This document shows, in pieces, positions 4,972 to 5,259 of a stretch of DNA of 5,259 bases. A model generated the notes under the pieces. It was not told the origin of the DNA. It saw only the letters and a list, made by a program, of their open reading frames with translations, and did no database searches. Numbering within the stretch: position 1 is the stretch's first letter; each line of letters starts with the position of its first letter. The position numbers and the translations under genes are program-made. This DNA comes from an uncultured Ruminococcus sp. (GTDB taxonomy: Bacteria; Bacillota; Clostridia; Oscillospirales; Ruminococcaceae): the NCBI GenBank assembly GCA_947589205.1, contig CANQCJ010000154.1, positions 1-5,259 of the forward strand, written 5' to 3'.

Positions 4972-5259
4972 TTAGCCTCTCTTACGAGTAACTACTACAG
5001 CCGCACCGGCAACGGCAGCAAGTGCAAGAGCGATTCCTGCAGCAGCGCCTGCCTCGGGAGCTTCGGTAGCATCGGAAGCGGCGGAGGAAGCAGCAGCAGT
5101 GCTTGTTGTGGTCGCTGCCTTAGAAGTTGTAGTGGTCGAAGCCGCCTTTGAAGAAGTGGCAGCAGCCGCAGTGCTCGAGGTGGTGGTAGCAGTGCTTGAG
5201 GTTGAAGCAGTGCTGTCAGCCGCGCTCGAAGAAGCAGCGCTGTCGGTCGAAGAAGAGCT
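4972..5259 (-). CDS. C-terminal part of a Ser/Thr/Ala-rich, probably membrane-anchored surface protein
   Basis: Reading from the right edge on the minus strand, 95 codons are open down to a TAA at 4974-4972. The 5' part is outside the window, so no start codon is seen. Residues 1-65 are extreme low complexity: 22 Ser, 18 Thr and 20 Ala, with only three Asp and two Lys (for example SSKAASTTTTSKAATTT, 36-52). This resembles wall-spanning or glycosylated linkers of exported proteins. Residues 66-71 (EAPEAG) lead into a hydrophobic stretch rich in Ala/Val/Leu/Ile (about 72-90), then the tail TRKRG. The layout of linker, short motif, membrane helix and basic end is that of a sorting signal, but the usual LPxTG or NPxTG is replaced by APEAG. 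It may be a sortase variant or simply a C-terminal membrane anchor. What the missing N-terminal domain does cannot be said. The frame, composition and anchor are seen; surface location is inferred. Confidence 0.75.
   Translation of the reverse strand, partial: SSSSTDSAASSSAADSTASTSSTATTTSSTAAAATSSKAASTTTTSKAATTTSTAAASSAASDATEAPEAGAAAGIALALAAVAGAAVVVTRKRG

Noticed and set aside
4975..5259. Open plus-strand frame (Ala/Val/Glu-rich) opposite the surface-protein tail.
   Set aside because: It arises from the GCA/GCT-type repeats. It has no credible start or ribosome binding site, whereas the minus frame gives a coherent linker, helix, basic tail, stop and terminator.
1..5259. CRISPR arrays, tRNA or rRNA genes, insertion sequences, attachment sites, riboswitches.
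   Set aside because: No spaced direct repeats, cloverleaf-like segments, transposase motifs or long structured leaders were seen. A lysine riboswitch, if any, would lie upstream of asd outside the window.

Overview
The window looks like a chromosomal segment from an anaerobic Gram-positive bacterium of the class Clostridia, probably of the Ruminococcus/Oscillospiraceae kind. This is inferred from four things: the protein style (DapA opening MKKTVFTGAGVAIATPM), strong AGGA-type ribosome binding sites, AT-rich intergenic DNA beside moderately GC-balanced genes, and the order rsmD-coaD-coiled-coil protein, which I recall from Clostridia. No species can be named from the sequence alone.

Left half, plus strand (1-3162): a lysine/diaminopimelate cluster. 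It begins inside asd (aspartate-semialdehyde dehydrogenase, N-terminus cut off by the window edge). A GNAT acetyltransferase follows, its start codon overlapping the asd stop by one base. Then come dapA and dapB. Asd makes aspartate semialdehyde, DapA condenses it with pyruvate, and DapB reduces the product to tetrahydrodipicolinate, the precursor of diaminopimelate (cell wall) and lysine. All key catalytic residues of the three enzymes are visible. A strong GC hairpin without a U-tract lies between dapA and dapB. The cluster ends in a hairpin with T-runs in both directions.

Right half, minus strand (4849 down to 3124): a compact operon rsmD (16S rRNA methyltransferase), coaD (coenzyme A biosynthesis) and an alanine/glutamate-rich coiled-coil protein of unknown function. 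It is transcribed toward dapB and shares the bidirectional terminator with it. A near-consensus sigma-A promoter (TGGACA, 17-bp spacer, TATAAT) sits upstream of rsmD in an AT-rich gap with long A and T tracts.

Right edge, minus strand (5259 down to 4972): the C-terminal 95 codons of a Ser/Thr/Ala-rich, probably surface-exposed protein ending in a hydrophobic segment and a basic tail. It has no start codon inside the window. A hairpin at 4911-4943 probably terminates it.

Most of the window is ordinary housekeeping. No new multi-gene system is evident. The points most worth a second look are the acetyltransferase embedded in the lysine cluster, the surface-protein tail with a non-canonical anchor motif, the unassigned coiled-coil protein, and the dapA-dapB hairpin.
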